64,000 nt of DNA from Massilia antarctica (lineage in GTDB: Bacteria > Pseudomonadota > Gammaproteobacteria > Burkholderiales > Burkholderiaceae_D). The stretch's first letter is position 1. The number at the start of each line of letters is the position of its first letter. The DNA lies in the NCBI RefSeq assembly GCF_015689335.1, contig NZ_CP065053.1, positions 3,844,001-3,908,000 on the forward strand. Reading direction: 5' to 3'. The notes under the pieces were generated by a model. It was given only the letters and a program-made list of their open reading frames with translations, was not told the DNA's origin and did no database searches. The position numbers and the translations under genes were made by a program. This document shows, one piece after another, positions 48,037-56,553 of the stretch.

Positions 48037-49800
48037 ATGGAATATATACACCGCCGCGCCCCGGGCACCATGCTGACCGCGGAAGCGCTGGCCACCCTGC
48101 GCGCCGACGACTCGCTCGGCAGCGCGAATTTCTTTGACCGTTGCCTCGCGCTGAGCACCACGCGCGACTTACCCTTCGTGTACCTGGACCGGCCGTTCGG
48201 CCTGGCCGGCGGCACCCCTGTCAGTGAACTGAGCCTGGACACCTTGCAGCAATTTCGGATGTCCCTGGCCGCATGGTATCTCGAGCGCGGCGTGGGCCAG
48301 GGCGACGTGGTGGCCGTCTGCGTCGGCGACGGGATCGCGCCGTTTCTCCACTACATAGCACTGACCAGCATCGGCGCTGCGATTTCGCTGATCAATTCCT
48401 CCATGCCGGCCGACATCGGCATCGCCTACATGCAGGAAAACGGCTTCGCCGACCTGGTGGTCGATGCGCGCTCCCTGGCCACCAGCGCTTTTGTCCAGCG
48501 CTGGGCTGCCTCGGCGGCGCATGCCACCATCGACGCTTCGGCCGCGCGGTTCCAGGCGGCGGCCCAGATGCCCGCATGGTGGCCGTACCAGCCGGAGGAT
48601 TCGACCCTGGTGATGCTCAGCCACACCTCGGGCACGACCGGCTTGCCCAAGGCCGTGCGTTTCGAACATCGCCAGTTTTTCATGGGCAAGCGGGCACGCA
48701 TCGGCCGCTTCGCCGAAGGCCTGGACGAGCGTTTGCTCACGGCCCTGCCGCAATCGCATTCGGCCGCTCTCAGCCATCTGGAAACGGCCGTGCTGCACGG
48801 CATTCCCACCTATGTGCTGGGCACCCAGGATGGCGAATCGGTGCGCGCCGCGATCGGCATGTTCATGCCCACCACGGTGGTTGCCTTTCCCAAGAGTTAC
48901 ATGCTGCTGGTCGAAGGCGGCGTGGCCGACAATGAATTCGCCACGGTGCGGCGCTGGTTCAGCATGGGCGACGCGGCGCACCAGAGCCATACGCGGCGCC
49001 TGCTGGCCGGCGCGCCGGCCTCGCGCTTCATCGATGCCTTCGGCAGCTCCGAACTCGGCATGGCCTTGTTCCGCAGCGAATCGACCCTGTCCGGGATCGC
49101 CCCGCAGCGCTCGATCGGACGCCCGGTCGATATCGCGGTCGCCAAGATTCTGTGCGCCAAGACGGGCGAAGAGATGGCGCCCGGCGAAATCGGCTTGCTG
49201 GCCGTGCGCTCGCCCACCATCACCTCGGGCTACTGGCGCAAGCCGGGCCAGACGGTCGGCGCCTGGCGCGGCGGATATTTCCTGACCGGTGACGTGGCCT
49301 TCTGCAAGCAGGGCGATTTTTACCAGATCGACCGCGAAGTCGATGTGGTGAGCACGGCCGGCGGTCCGCTCTACACCTTGCTGCTGGAAGAAGTGGCGCA
49401 GCAGGTGGCGGGCGTGTGCGACGTGTCCGTGGTCGGCATGGACGCCCCCGGTGGCCCCGCCATCCTGGCCGTGGTGCTGCCGGAACGCGAACCGGGCCAG
49501 TCCCTGGAAGCGATCGCCGACACGGTGCTGCAAGCGCTGCGGCGCGCGATCGAGGCGCGCAGCGGGCATCTGGACGAGGATGGGGTGGCGGTAGCGGTGG
49601 TGCGCGACCTCGCCTTCCTGCCCACCGGGGCGACCGGCAAGGTGCTCAAGCGCCTGCTGCGCGACCTGGGGCCGGCTATCCTGCACCACGCGCCCGGCCA
49701 GCAAGGCGCGCTGCCCAGCGTGCTGCACGTGAGCCGGCGCGCCGCAGCGCATGCCGCCGTGCATGCCGCCGCGCATGAAACCGCCGCCATGCAGGCCTGA
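48037..49800 (+). CDS. AMP-forming acyl/aryl ligase (ANL superfamily)
   Basis: 587 residues from the ATG at 48037 with TTGGAG upstream; the longer open frame overlaps the aldolase gene and is rejected. Adenylation motifs: A3 SHTSGTTGLPK (about 195-205), A5 FGSSELGMA, A7 GYFLTGDVAF and A10 LPTGATGKVLKR with the catalytic Lys. The hinge motif reads REVDVVSTAGGPLY instead of the usual GRxDDxIK. The C-terminus ends in an odd Ala/His-rich tail (RRAAAHAAVHAAAHETAA). It probably activates the aminohydroxybenzoate carboxylate, but no carrier protein is encoded nearby. Alternatives are CoA thioester formation, amide formation, or a CreM-like diazotase, which belongs to the same superfamily. Confidence 0.85.
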   Translation: MEYIHRRAPGTMLTAEALATLRADDSLGSANFFDRCLALSTTRDLPFVYLDRPFGLAGGTPVSELSLDTLQQFRMSLAAWYLERGVGQGDVVAVCVGDGIAPFLHYIALTSIGAAISLINSSMPADIGIAYMQENGFADLVVDARSLATSAFVQRWAASAAHATIDASAARFQAAAQMPAWWPYQPEDSTLVMLSHTSGTTGLPKAVRFEHRQFFMGKRARIGRFAEGLDERLLTALPQSHSAALSHLETAVLHGIPTYVLGTQDGESVRAAIGMFMPTTVVAFPKSYMLLVEGGVADNEFATVRRWFSMGDAAHQSHTRRLLAGAPASRFIDAFGSSELGMALFRSESTLSGIAPQRSIGRPVDIAVAKILCAKTGEEMAPGEIGLLAVRSPTITSGYWRKPGQTVGAWRGGYFLTGDVAFCKQGDFYQIDREVDVVSTAGGPLYTLLLEEVAQQVAGVCDVSVVGMDAPGGPAILAVVLPEREPGQSLEAIADTVLQALRRAIEARSGHLDEDGVAVAVVRDLAFLPTGATGKVLKRLLRDLGPAILHHAPGQQGALPSVLHVSRRAAAHAAVHAAAHETAAMQA

Positions 49801-49845
49801 CCCGCGGGTCAGCCTCGTCCAGCCATCAATACCGGGAACATTATC

Positions 49846-50631
49846 ATGAGAGATCATTCAAGCAAGGCCGACACGAAGGCGGACGCCAAGGCGGATGCCT
49901 TCGATTCCAAGGCCTTCGAGTCGGTGCGGCGGCGCCTTGCCGCCGTCGAAGCGGAGGGCGTCGATACCTACCACTGCATGGGACGCGAATTCGTCATCCG
50001 TGAAGGCGTATTTCCTCCGACCCATTTTCAGTCGACCGGCATCTTCACCCGCCATCTGCCGTATGTGCGCGGCGGCTCCTTCCTCGAAATCGGCTGCGGC
50101 GCCGGGGTCACGGCGGTCACGGCCGCGCTGGAAGGCTGCGCGCGCGTGGTCGCTTCCGATATCAGCGAGGCGGCAGTGCTCAACACGCGCGCCAACGCCA
50201 CCCTGCACCAGGTGGACGGCATCGTGTCGACCCGCCACGGCGACCTGTTCGACGTGCTCGACGACGGCGAACGCTTCGATGTCATTTTCTGGAATTCGAA
50301 TTTCGTCTTCGTCCCCGACGAATACGTGTTCGACAAGGAAATCCTGCGCGCCTTCTGCGACGCCGGCTATGCCGCCCACCGCCGCTTCCTGAAAGACGCG
50401 CATCGCTATCTGAACGCGGACGGCATGCTGCTGCTGGGCTTTAGCAGCCAGGGCGACGAAGCCGCCCTGACCGGCTTGCTGGGCGAGAGCGGCTATACCC
50501 ACACCGTGCTCACCTCGGCCTTCGGCGAGGGGCCGGGCGCGCCCCGCTACGATATTTTGCAACTGTTCCCGCAAGAACAGCCTGGCACGGCGGGCGGGGC
50601 GCGCGGCCAAGTGCGCGAGGGGGGCGCTTGA
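49846..50631 (+). CDS. SAM-dependent class I methyltransferase
   Basis: 261 residues. The SAM-binding motif I is FLEIGCGAG at 79-87, with the acidic motif II near VVASDISEAAV. The NPPY-like position reads FWNSNF (148-153), a weakened form of the (D/N)PPY motif of N-methyltransferases and PrmC relatives. The first 20 residues are an unusual Lys/Ala/Asp repeat (KADTKADAKADAF). In this cluster it could methylate the amino or hydroxyl group of the aromatic core. The next gene starts with a TTG that overlaps its stop codon. Confidence 0.82.
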   Translation: MRDHSSKADTKADAKADAFDSKAFESVRRRLAAVEAEGVDTYHCMGREFVIREGVFPPTHFQSTGIFTRHLPYVRGGSFLEIGCGAGVTAVTAALEGCARVVASDISEAAVLNTRANATLHQVDGIVSTRHGDLFDVLDDGERFDVIFWNSNFVFVPDEYVFDKEILRAFCDAGYAAHRRFLKDAHRYLNADGMLLLGFSSQGDEAALTGLLGESGYTHTVLTSAFGEGPGAPRYDILQLFPQEQPGTAGGARGQVREGGA

Positions 50632-52352
50632 ACGCAGCGCACGTCCCTGGCGCGCCGGTCGCCATCGTCGGCGGCGGCCCGGTGGGCTTGATGCTGGCGT
50701 TGCTGCTGGACCGGCACGGCGTGGCGTCGGTGGTGTTCGACAGCGCCAGCGGCACCCGCCTGCACCCGAAAGGCAGTACCCACAACACGCGCACGATGGA
50801 GCACTACCGCCGGGTGGGCATCGCCGATGCGGTCCGCAAGCTCGGCTTGCCCGCCGATCATCCGCGCGACGTGGCGTATTTCACGCGTCTGTTGGATGGT
50901 TTCGAGCTGGCCCGTTTCGCGCTGCCGTCGGAACAGCAGCGCATGCGCATGGCGCAGGACGCGCCGGCCGACGACCAGGCGCCCGAGCCGCTCTTGCGCG
51001 CCAACCAGATGTATGTCGACCGCCACATGCTGGAACACGCGCGCGGCCGCCCCAACATCAGCCTGCGCTTCGGCTGGCGGGTGACCGGCTTCGAGCAGGA
51101 TGACAGCGGGGTGTGGGTCACGGCCGTCGACAGCGGCGGTTCCGGCGCGACCGAACGCTGGCGCGCGCAATACATGGCCGGCTGCGACGGCGGCCACAGC
51201 TTCGTGCGGCGCGAGCTGGGCATCGGCTACCTCGGCGCCAAGGACCAGGGCGCGGGCTTTTTGACGGGCCGCATGTTCTCGACCCACGTGCGGATTCCGG
51301 CCTTGCAGCGCGACATCCCCGCCGACCAGCGGGCATGGATGTACAACATGATGTCGCCCGGCCTGCGCATGCTGTTGATCAGCCTGAACGGTGCGGACGA
51401 GTTCCTGCTGATGAGCAAGGCCAAGTCGGACGATGAACAACCCGACGACCTCGACATTGTCAAGCGCATCCGCCAGGGCATCGGCGCCGAGGTCGAGGTC
51501 GAGGTGCTGGCGCATGCGGTGTGGCACGGCGGCACGGCGCTGGTGGCCGAACGCTTTTCGGAGCGCCGCATCCACCTTGCCGGCGACGCCATCCATCTGT
51601 TTTCGCCGACCGGCGGCTTCGGCATGAACACCGGCATCGACGGCGCCGCCAACCTGGCCTGGAAGCTGGCGGCGGCGGTGCAGGGCTGGGCCGGCGAATC
51701 CCTGCTCGATTCCTACGAAACGGAACGGCGTCCGATCGCCCATCGCAATACGGCGGCGGCGCGCCAGTTGACCGAACGGGTCGCCACCTTGGCGATCCCG
51801 GACGAGATCGAAGCGGCGGGCCAGCACGGCGAGCAGGCGCGCGCGCAGCTGGGCGCGGTGCTGCAGGAATTTCGCGGCCAGTTCACCTCCCTGGGGGTGG
51901 AGCTGGGGGCGCGCTACGACGGCTCGCCCATCGTCTGGCCCGATGGCGAGCCGCCGGCCGACGACCCGCTCGACTACCACCCGAGCGACGTGCCGGGCGG
52001 GCGCTTGCCGCACCTGTGGCTGGACGGCGAGGGCGCGCAGCGGCGCTCCTTGTTCGACCTGTTGCACCACGGGTTTACCTTGCTGCGCATCGGCGCCGAC
52101 CCGGCCCCGGCCGAGCGTCTGGCCGCCGCCGCCGATACGCGCGGCATTCCGCTGCGGGTGCTCGACATCGCGTCCGATGCCGCCAGCAAGCTGTACCGGA
52201 AGCGCTTGATCCTGGTGCGGCCCGACCAGCACATCGCGTGGCGCGGCGACCAGATTCCCGCCGACGCCCACGCCGTGCTGGACCGGGCAGTCGGACGTGG
52301 CGTGGGCGCGCAAGCCCGGACGGGGCGCCCGGATGTTATCCAACTGATGTGA
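50628..52352 (+). CDS. FAD-dependent aromatic-ring monooxygenase (group A)
   Basis: 574 residues starting at a TTG (50628-50630) that overlaps the methyltransferase stop, with a GAGGGGGG site, so translation is probably coupled. It has the FAD-binding GGGPVG (15-20), the DG motif in AGCDGGHSFVRRELGI, the GD motif at Gly319-Asp320 (GDAIHLFSPTGGFGMN), and a C-terminal thioredoxin-like domain typical of phenol hydroxylase/MhpA/PgaE relatives. The reaction would be NAD(P)H-dependent ring hydroxylation, perhaps of the aminohydroxybenzoate, as PtmB3 does in platensimycin biosynthesis. That function is an analogy, not shown here. Confidence 0.88.
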   Translation: MNAAHVPGAPVAIVGGGPVGLMLALLLDRHGVASVVFDSASGTRLHPKGSTHNTRTMEHYRRVGIADAVRKLGLPADHPRDVAYFTRLLDGFELARFALPSEQQRMRMAQDAPADDQAPEPLLRANQMYVDRHMLEHARGRPNISLRFGWRVTGFEQDDSGVWVTAVDSGGSGATERWRAQYMAGCDGGHSFVRRELGIGYLGAKDQGAGFLTGRMFSTHVRIPALQRDIPADQRAWMYNMMSPGLRMLLISLNGADEFLLMSKAKSDDEQPDDLDIVKRIRQGIGAEVEVEVLAHAVWHGGTALVAERFSERRIHLAGDAIHLFSPTGGFGMNTGIDGAANLAWKLAAAVQGWAGESLLDSYETERRPIAHRNTAAARQLTERVATLAIPDEIEAAGQHGEQARAQLGAVLQEFRGQFTSLGVELGARYDGSPIVWPDGEPPADDPLDYHPSDVPGGRLPHLWLDGEGAQRRSLFDLLHHGFTLLRIGADPAPAERLAAAADTRGIPLRVLDIASDAASKLYRKRLILVRPDQHIAWRGDQIPADAHAVLDRAVGRGVGAQARTGRPDVIQLM

Positions 52353-52369
52353 TTAAACAAGGAGCTCAG

Positions 52370-53134
52370 ATGACGACGATGCTGGAAGTAGAAGTTGCAA
52401 ACCCTGAAGTGATGGCCGCGCCGGCGCTGCAGTCCGTGCCATCCGCCGACTCCGATATCGCCGACGATGCCGCCGAGAACGCGGCCGCGTTCGCGCTGGT
52501 CGAGGACGATGCCGAACCGCTGATCGTCAACGGCGAGCCGGAAGGCGCCTCGATCAAGTTCATCAGGACCGGCAAGAGTACCAAGGGCCGCTACCTGATG
52601 GCGAAGGTCGAGATCCCGCCCGGTTCCGGTCCACCGCTGCACGCCCACACCCTGACCGACGAATGGTTTTACGCGCCTGACGGTGGCATCGTGATGCTGA
52701 TGGGCACGCGCCGCTACAAGGACCTGGACCACACGCCGGACGTGGTGGGACGCGACACCATCCGCATGGTCCCGATGAAGAAAGGCAGCCTGGTATTCGC
52801 GCCGCGCAACCACGTGCACGGCTTTCTGAACGTGACCGACAAGACCGTGATCGTGCAACTGGTCTGGACCCCGGACACCCCGGGCGAAGAATCCTTGCTC
52901 GAGTATTTCAAATCGATCGCCAAGCCTATCCTGCCAAGCCTGAAGGGGGCCTTGAACAACCCCATCGTGCAATTGAAGGCGGTGAGCGAGGCGCGCGCGT
53001 TCGGCATGATGTTCAGCAAAGATTTCTGGGAATACGCGGAAAAGGTCGAAGATGGAATTGCGCCCTTCGGGAAAAATCTCCCGGGGCTCATCAAGTTGCT
53101 CAAGTCGGGCGAACCAGCCGGACCGGAAGCATAA
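52370..53134 (+). CDS. Cupin domain protein
   Basis: 254 residues with an AAGGAGC site before the ATG. The first 55 residues are acidic and Ala-rich and look disordered. A cupin barrel follows, with metal-type motif 1 LHAHTLTDEWFY (about 90-101) and motif 2 NHVHGFLNV. The C-terminal 80 residues are helical (KDFWEYAEKVEDG) and are not part of the barrel. Similar cupins act as dioxygenases, isomerases or cyclases in natural product pathways. Two His from motif 1 and one from motif 2 could hold Fe or Mn. The reaction is unknown. Confidence 0.83.
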   Translation: MTTMLEVEVANPEVMAAPALQSVPSADSDIADDAAENAAAFALVEDDAEPLIVNGEPEGASIKFIRTGKSTKGRYLMAKVEIPPGSGPPLHAHTLTDEWFYAPDGGIVMLMGTRRYKDLDHTPDVVGRDTIRMVPMKKGSLVFAPRNHVHGFLNVTDKTVIVQLVWTPDTPGEESLLEYFKSIAKPILPSLKGALNNPIVQLKAVSEARAFGMMFSKDFWEYAEKVEDGIAPFGKNLPGLIKLLKSGEPAGPEA

Positions 53135-53168
53135 GCAAGTCAACTATTAACTTATCGAGGTAATCAAT

Positions 53169-53933
53169 ATGGGTATTCTGGCAAACAAGACAGCAATCGT
53201 GACCGGCGCGAGTTCCGGCATTGGCTACGAAGCGGCGAAACTGTTCGCAAGCGAAGGCGCCAACGTCGTCGTGGTGGCCCGCAGGGGCGAGAAGCTCGAC
53301 CGGCTGGTCAGCGAGATCGTCGCCGCCGGCGGCAAGGCGATCGCCCTGGTGGGCGACGTGAAGAACGAGTCGGTCGCGAAAAAGGCGGTCGAGCTGGCGA
53401 AAGAACATTTCGGCGGACTCGATATCGCTTTCAATAACGCCGGCACCCTGGGCGCGATGGGCGACCTGGCCGACGTCACGGCCGAAGGCTGGAAAGACAC
53501 CATCGACACCAACCTGACCAGCGCCTTCTTCTGCGCCAAGCACCAGCTTCCCGCCCTGGTCAAGAGCGGCAGCGCTTCCCTGATCTTTACCTCGTCCTTC
53601 GTCGGCCACAGCATCGGCTTGCCGGGCATGGCTGCCTACGCGACCAGCAAGGCCGGCCTGGTTGGCCTGGCGCGCACCCTGGCGGCCGAGTACAGCGCCA
53701 AGGGCGTGCGGGTCAACGCGCTGATGCCGGGCGGGACCGACACGGAAATGGGCGAAGCCGCCACCTCGAGCCCCGAGGCGAGAGCTTTCGTTGAAGGCAT
53801 CCACGCCATGAAACGCCTGGCCCTGCCGGGCGAGATCGCGAAAGCGGCGCTGTTCCTGGCATCGGACGCATCGAGCTTCGTGACCGGCAGCACCTTCTTC
53901 GTCGACGGCGGCGTCACCATGACCAAGACCTGA
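53169..53933 (+). CDS. Short-chain dehydrogenase/reductase
   Basis: 254-residue NAD(P)H-dependent oxidoreductase with a GAGG site. It has the cofactor motif TGASSGIG (12-19), NNAG, the catalytic Ser in IFTSSFVG and the YATSK active site. The ARRGEK segment after beta-2 suggests NADP preference. It is part of the cluster by strand and spacing (34 nt after the cupin). An intrinsic terminator follows its stop codon. Confidence 0.9.
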   Translation: MGILANKTAIVTGASSGIGYEAAKLFASEGANVVVVARRGEKLDRLVSEIVAAGGKAIALVGDVKNESVAKKAVELAKEHFGGLDIAFNNAGTLGAMGDLADVTAEGWKDTIDTNLTSAFFCAKHQLPALVKSGSASLIFTSSFVGHSIGLPGMAAYATSKAGLVGLARTLAAEYSAKGVRVNALMPGGTDTEMGEAATSSPEARAFVEGIHAMKRLALPGEIAKAALFLASDASSFVTGSTFFVDGGVTMTKT

Positions 53934-53943
53934 TCATCGTCCC

Positions 53944-53972
53944 CGGGGCGGTCGCTGCCGACGCCCCGTTTT
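53944..53972 (+). terminator. Intrinsic terminator inside the biosynthetic cluster
   Basis: A 7-bp GC stem (53944-53950 with 53962-53968), with further pairing inside the loop, followed by TTTT. It sits between the short-chain dehydrogenase and the GMC oxidoreductase, so the cluster is probably transcribed as a main operon plus a read-through or separately promoted downstream part. Confidence 0.6.
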
Positions 53973-53996
53973 CTATATTCGCTATATGGACCGTCA

Positions 53997-55706
53997 ATGA
54001 GCAAACATGTAAAAGATGGCAGTTCCGATCTGCCACCAGAGAACCAGCCCGCCCTCGGCAAACGCCGCGACTTCCTGGCCTCGCTGATCGCGCTCGGCGC
54101 CAGCACGATCGGGATGGGGGCCTTCGGATCGTACGCGCAGGCTGCGCAGCTGAGCCAGAGCGCCGCCCTGAAGAGCAGTTATGACTACATCATCGTCGGC
54201 GCCGGCTCGGCCGGTTGCCTGCTGGCCGACCGCCTTTCGGCGACCGGGGCATCGGTCCTGCTGATCGAAGCGGGCGGCGATAACATCAATCAACCGAAGA
54301 TCGCCAATGTCGGGCTGTGGCTGCAGAATCTGTCGACCGAGACCGACTGGGCGCGCCTGAGCACGCCGCAGCCGCACCTGGCCAACCGCCAGGCGCTCGC
54401 GCCGGGCGGCAAGATTTTGGGTGGTTCGGGCAGCATCAACGCCATGATCTGGCTGCGCGGCGACCCGCGCGACTACGCCCAGTGGCACCGCTTGGTGGGC
54501 CAGGAATGGAATCCGGGCGCGCTCGACCGCTCCTACCTGAAGCTGACCCAGCCGCCGGCGCAGGGCGCCGCCTTGCGCCATACGCAGGGTTCGCGCATCA
54601 CCGTCGGGCGCTACGCGGAAAGCCATATGCTGACCGCGCCCTTCCTCGCCGCCAGCGCAGGGACGGGCCTGCGCAGGATCGAGATCAACGCCGGACGGCC
54701 GCTTGACGGCTATGGCCTGGCCGAAGCGAATGCGACTCCCGACGGGCGCCGCTCCGGTCCGGCGCAGGCGATGCTGGTGCCGGCGCTGGTGCGCCCCAAC
54801 CTGAAGGTGCTGTCGAACACCCTGATCAGCAAGCTGCTGATCCAGGGCAGCGTCTGCCGCGGGGTGGAAGCCGTGGTCGACAACGTCGCCGTCCGTATCA
54901 GTGCCACCCGCGAAACCATCGTCAGCGCCGGTGCCCTGGAGTCGCCCAAGATCCTGATGCTGTCCGGGCTGGGACCGGCCGACCAGCTGGCAGCGCTGGG
55001 CATCCAGGTGCACCAGGCCATGCCGGCCGTCGGCGCCAATTTGCAAGACCATATGCACACCACCATGGCGTTCAAGTCGAAGGTGATGTTGCCGGAACCG
55101 GTGTCGAACGGGCTCTCGACCATGTCGTACTACAGCACTGGCTACGGCCGTGGGGCGCCGGACTTGCAGCTGATGGGGATGCAATACCCCTTCGGCGCCA
55201 GCATGCCGGCCGGCACCGGTTACGCGGTTTCGGCCTTCCTGGCCAAGCCGCGCAGCCGCGGCAATGCGCGCCTGGTCAGCGCCGATCCGAAGCAAGCGCT
55301 GGCCATCGATCCGCATTATCTGGAACAGGGTATCGACCAGGAAAATATGCTGCACGGCCTGGAGCGCGCGATCGAGATCGGATCGAGCCGGGCGCTCAAC
55401 GGGATCTATAACGGCTTGCTAACGACCGCGTCGCTGCGCTCGCGCGCCGAGAAGCTCGCCTACATCGCGCAGAACGCCGGCGCCGGGCTGCACTTCCTCG
55501 GCACCTGCAGCGCCGGGCGCGATGCCGCCACCAGCGTGGTCGATGCCAACTTCAAGGTGTGGGGCATGGAGCGGCTGCGGGTGGTCGATGCGTCGGTCAT
55601 TCCCGAAATGCCGGCCGTGAATATCCAGGCCTCGGTACTGACGGTCGCCCAGCTTGCGGCCGACCGTCTGATCAGCGAGGCGCGCGACGCCGGGCAGTTC
55701 AGCTGA
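53997..55706 (+). CDS. Tat-exported GMC family FAD oxidoreductase
   Basis: 569 residues. The N-terminus has a twin-arginine signal, KRRDFLASLIALGAS (Arg23-Arg24) with a hydrophobic stretch and a cleavage region around AQAA (47-50), so it should be folded with FAD and then exported to the periplasm. FAD-binding GAGSAGCLLADRL follows directly. GMC signatures GGKILGGSGSINAM and the C-terminal active site His499 (HFLGTC) with Asn542 (PAVNIQAS) are present, 43 residues apart as in choline oxidase. It probably oxidises an alcohol or phenolic group of the product outside the cytoplasm. The ribosome binding site is weak. Confidence 0.9.
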   Translation: MSKHVKDGSSDLPPENQPALGKRRDFLASLIALGASTIGMGAFGSYAQAAQLSQSAALKSSYDYIIVGAGSAGCLLADRLSATGASVLLIEAGGDNINQPKIANVGLWLQNLSTETDWARLSTPQPHLANRQALAPGGKILGGSGSINAMIWLRGDPRDYAQWHRLVGQEWNPGALDRSYLKLTQPPAQGAALRHTQGSRITVGRYAESHMLTAPFLAASAGTGLRRIEINAGRPLDGYGLAEANATPDGRRSGPAQAMLVPALVRPNLKVLSNTLISKLLIQGSVCRGVEAVVDNVAVRISATRETIVSAGALESPKILMLSGLGPADQLAALGIQVHQAMPAVGANLQDHMHTTMAFKSKVMLPEPVSNGLSTMSYYSTGYGRGAPDLQLMGMQYPFGASMPAGTGYAVSAFLAKPRSRGNARLVSADPKQALAIDPHYLEQGIDQENMLHGLERAIEIGSSRALNGIYNGLLTTASLRSRAEKLAYIAQNAGAGLHFLGTCSAGRDAATSVVDANFKVWGMERLRVVDASVIPEMPAVNIQASVLTVAQLAADRLISEARDAGQFS

Positions 55707-55746
55707 CAAGGTCATCACTGACAGCGTCACCAACGCCACGACCTTG

Positions 55747-55787
55747 ACCCACCCTTGTTTCCGCCAGCTGCGGGAACGAGGGTGGGT
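55747..55787. repeat. REP-like inverted repeat between cluster genes
   Basis: 9-bp perfect outer arms (55747-55755 and 55779-55787) with further pairing inside around CCGC/GCGG. It shares a GCGGGAACGA core with the repeats near 17883 and 61076. No T run is present. Confidence 0.65.
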
Positions 55788-55826
55788 GCGAGCGCGGGCA
55801 CCGACCACTCAACCAGGAGCATACCC

Positions 55827-56531
55827 ATGCACTTCGCAATGAACGCCCTCGAATCGGCCCGGGCCGAATTGACGGCATCTGTTGTTCAGCATCCCTTTTT
55901 GAAACGTTGCAGGAAAGGCACGATTGCGATGCCGGTTCTGAAGCAATTGCTCGTGCAGCAAGGCCATTACAGCCGCCATTTCACCCGCTATCTGTGCGCC
56001 CTGATGTCCAACCTCAAGAGCACCGACCAGATTCTGGCCCTGGCCGAAAACCTGTTCGAGGAACTCGGCTTGACCAGCGACAGCCCGACTCCGCATAGCG
56101 TCATCTACAAGTCGATGCTGGAGCGTTTCGGCCTGAACCTGGACACCGGTCCGGCGCCACTGCCCGCCACCCTGGCCCTGATCAACGCCATGTCCGAGCA
56201 CTGCCGCGACCCCAATCCGGCCAGGGGCCTGGGCGCCCTGTGCCTGGGCGCCGAAGCCCTGGTGGCGCCGGTGTATGCGGACATCATGGCCGGTTTCGCC
56301 TCCCAGGGCATCGGCGGCAAGGACATGGAGTTTTTCCGCATCCACATCGAATGCGATGACGGCCACGCCGACACCCTGCGCGACATCATGGTCCTGACCG
56401 CCGAGCAGGACCCGGCCCAGCTCGACATCATGATCGCGGCCGGGCGCGCGCTGGCGCGGGCGCGCTGCGACTTTTTCAGCGCCATCGAAGCGAACCATTT
56501 CCAGGATGAATCCATTCTGGATGCGGCCTGA
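55827..56531 (+). CDS. Heme-oxygenase-like diiron oxidase (HDO) family protein
   Basis: 234 residues from the ATG at 55827 with AGGAG upstream. All helical, with the metal ligand pattern of the HDO family: Glu79 (ENLFEELG), His90 (PTPHSVIY), Glu143 (CLGAEALVAP), and His173, Asp177, His180 in HIECDDGH, an HxxxDxxH pattern like that of CADD. Enzymes with this scaffold cleave C-C bonds (UndA, BesC), oxygenate nitrogen (SznF) or build p-aminobenzoate (CADD). In this cluster, oxidation of the aromatic amine or oxidative cleavage of a side group are both plausible. It may also be annotated as an iron-containing redox enzyme or TenA-like protein. Confidence 0.83.
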   Translation: MHFAMNALESARAELTASVVQHPFLKRCRKGTIAMPVLKQLLVQQGHYSRHFTRYLCALMSNLKSTDQILALAENLFEELGLTSDSPTPHSVIYKSMLERFGLNLDTGPAPLPATLALINAMSEHCRDPNPARGLGALCLGAEALVAPVYADIMAGFASQGIGGKDMEFFRIHIECDDGHADTLRDIMVLTAEQDPAQLDIMIAAGRALARARCDFFSAIEANHFQDESILDAA

Positions 56532-56553
56532 GCAGCGTGCACGGGGAGCCGAC

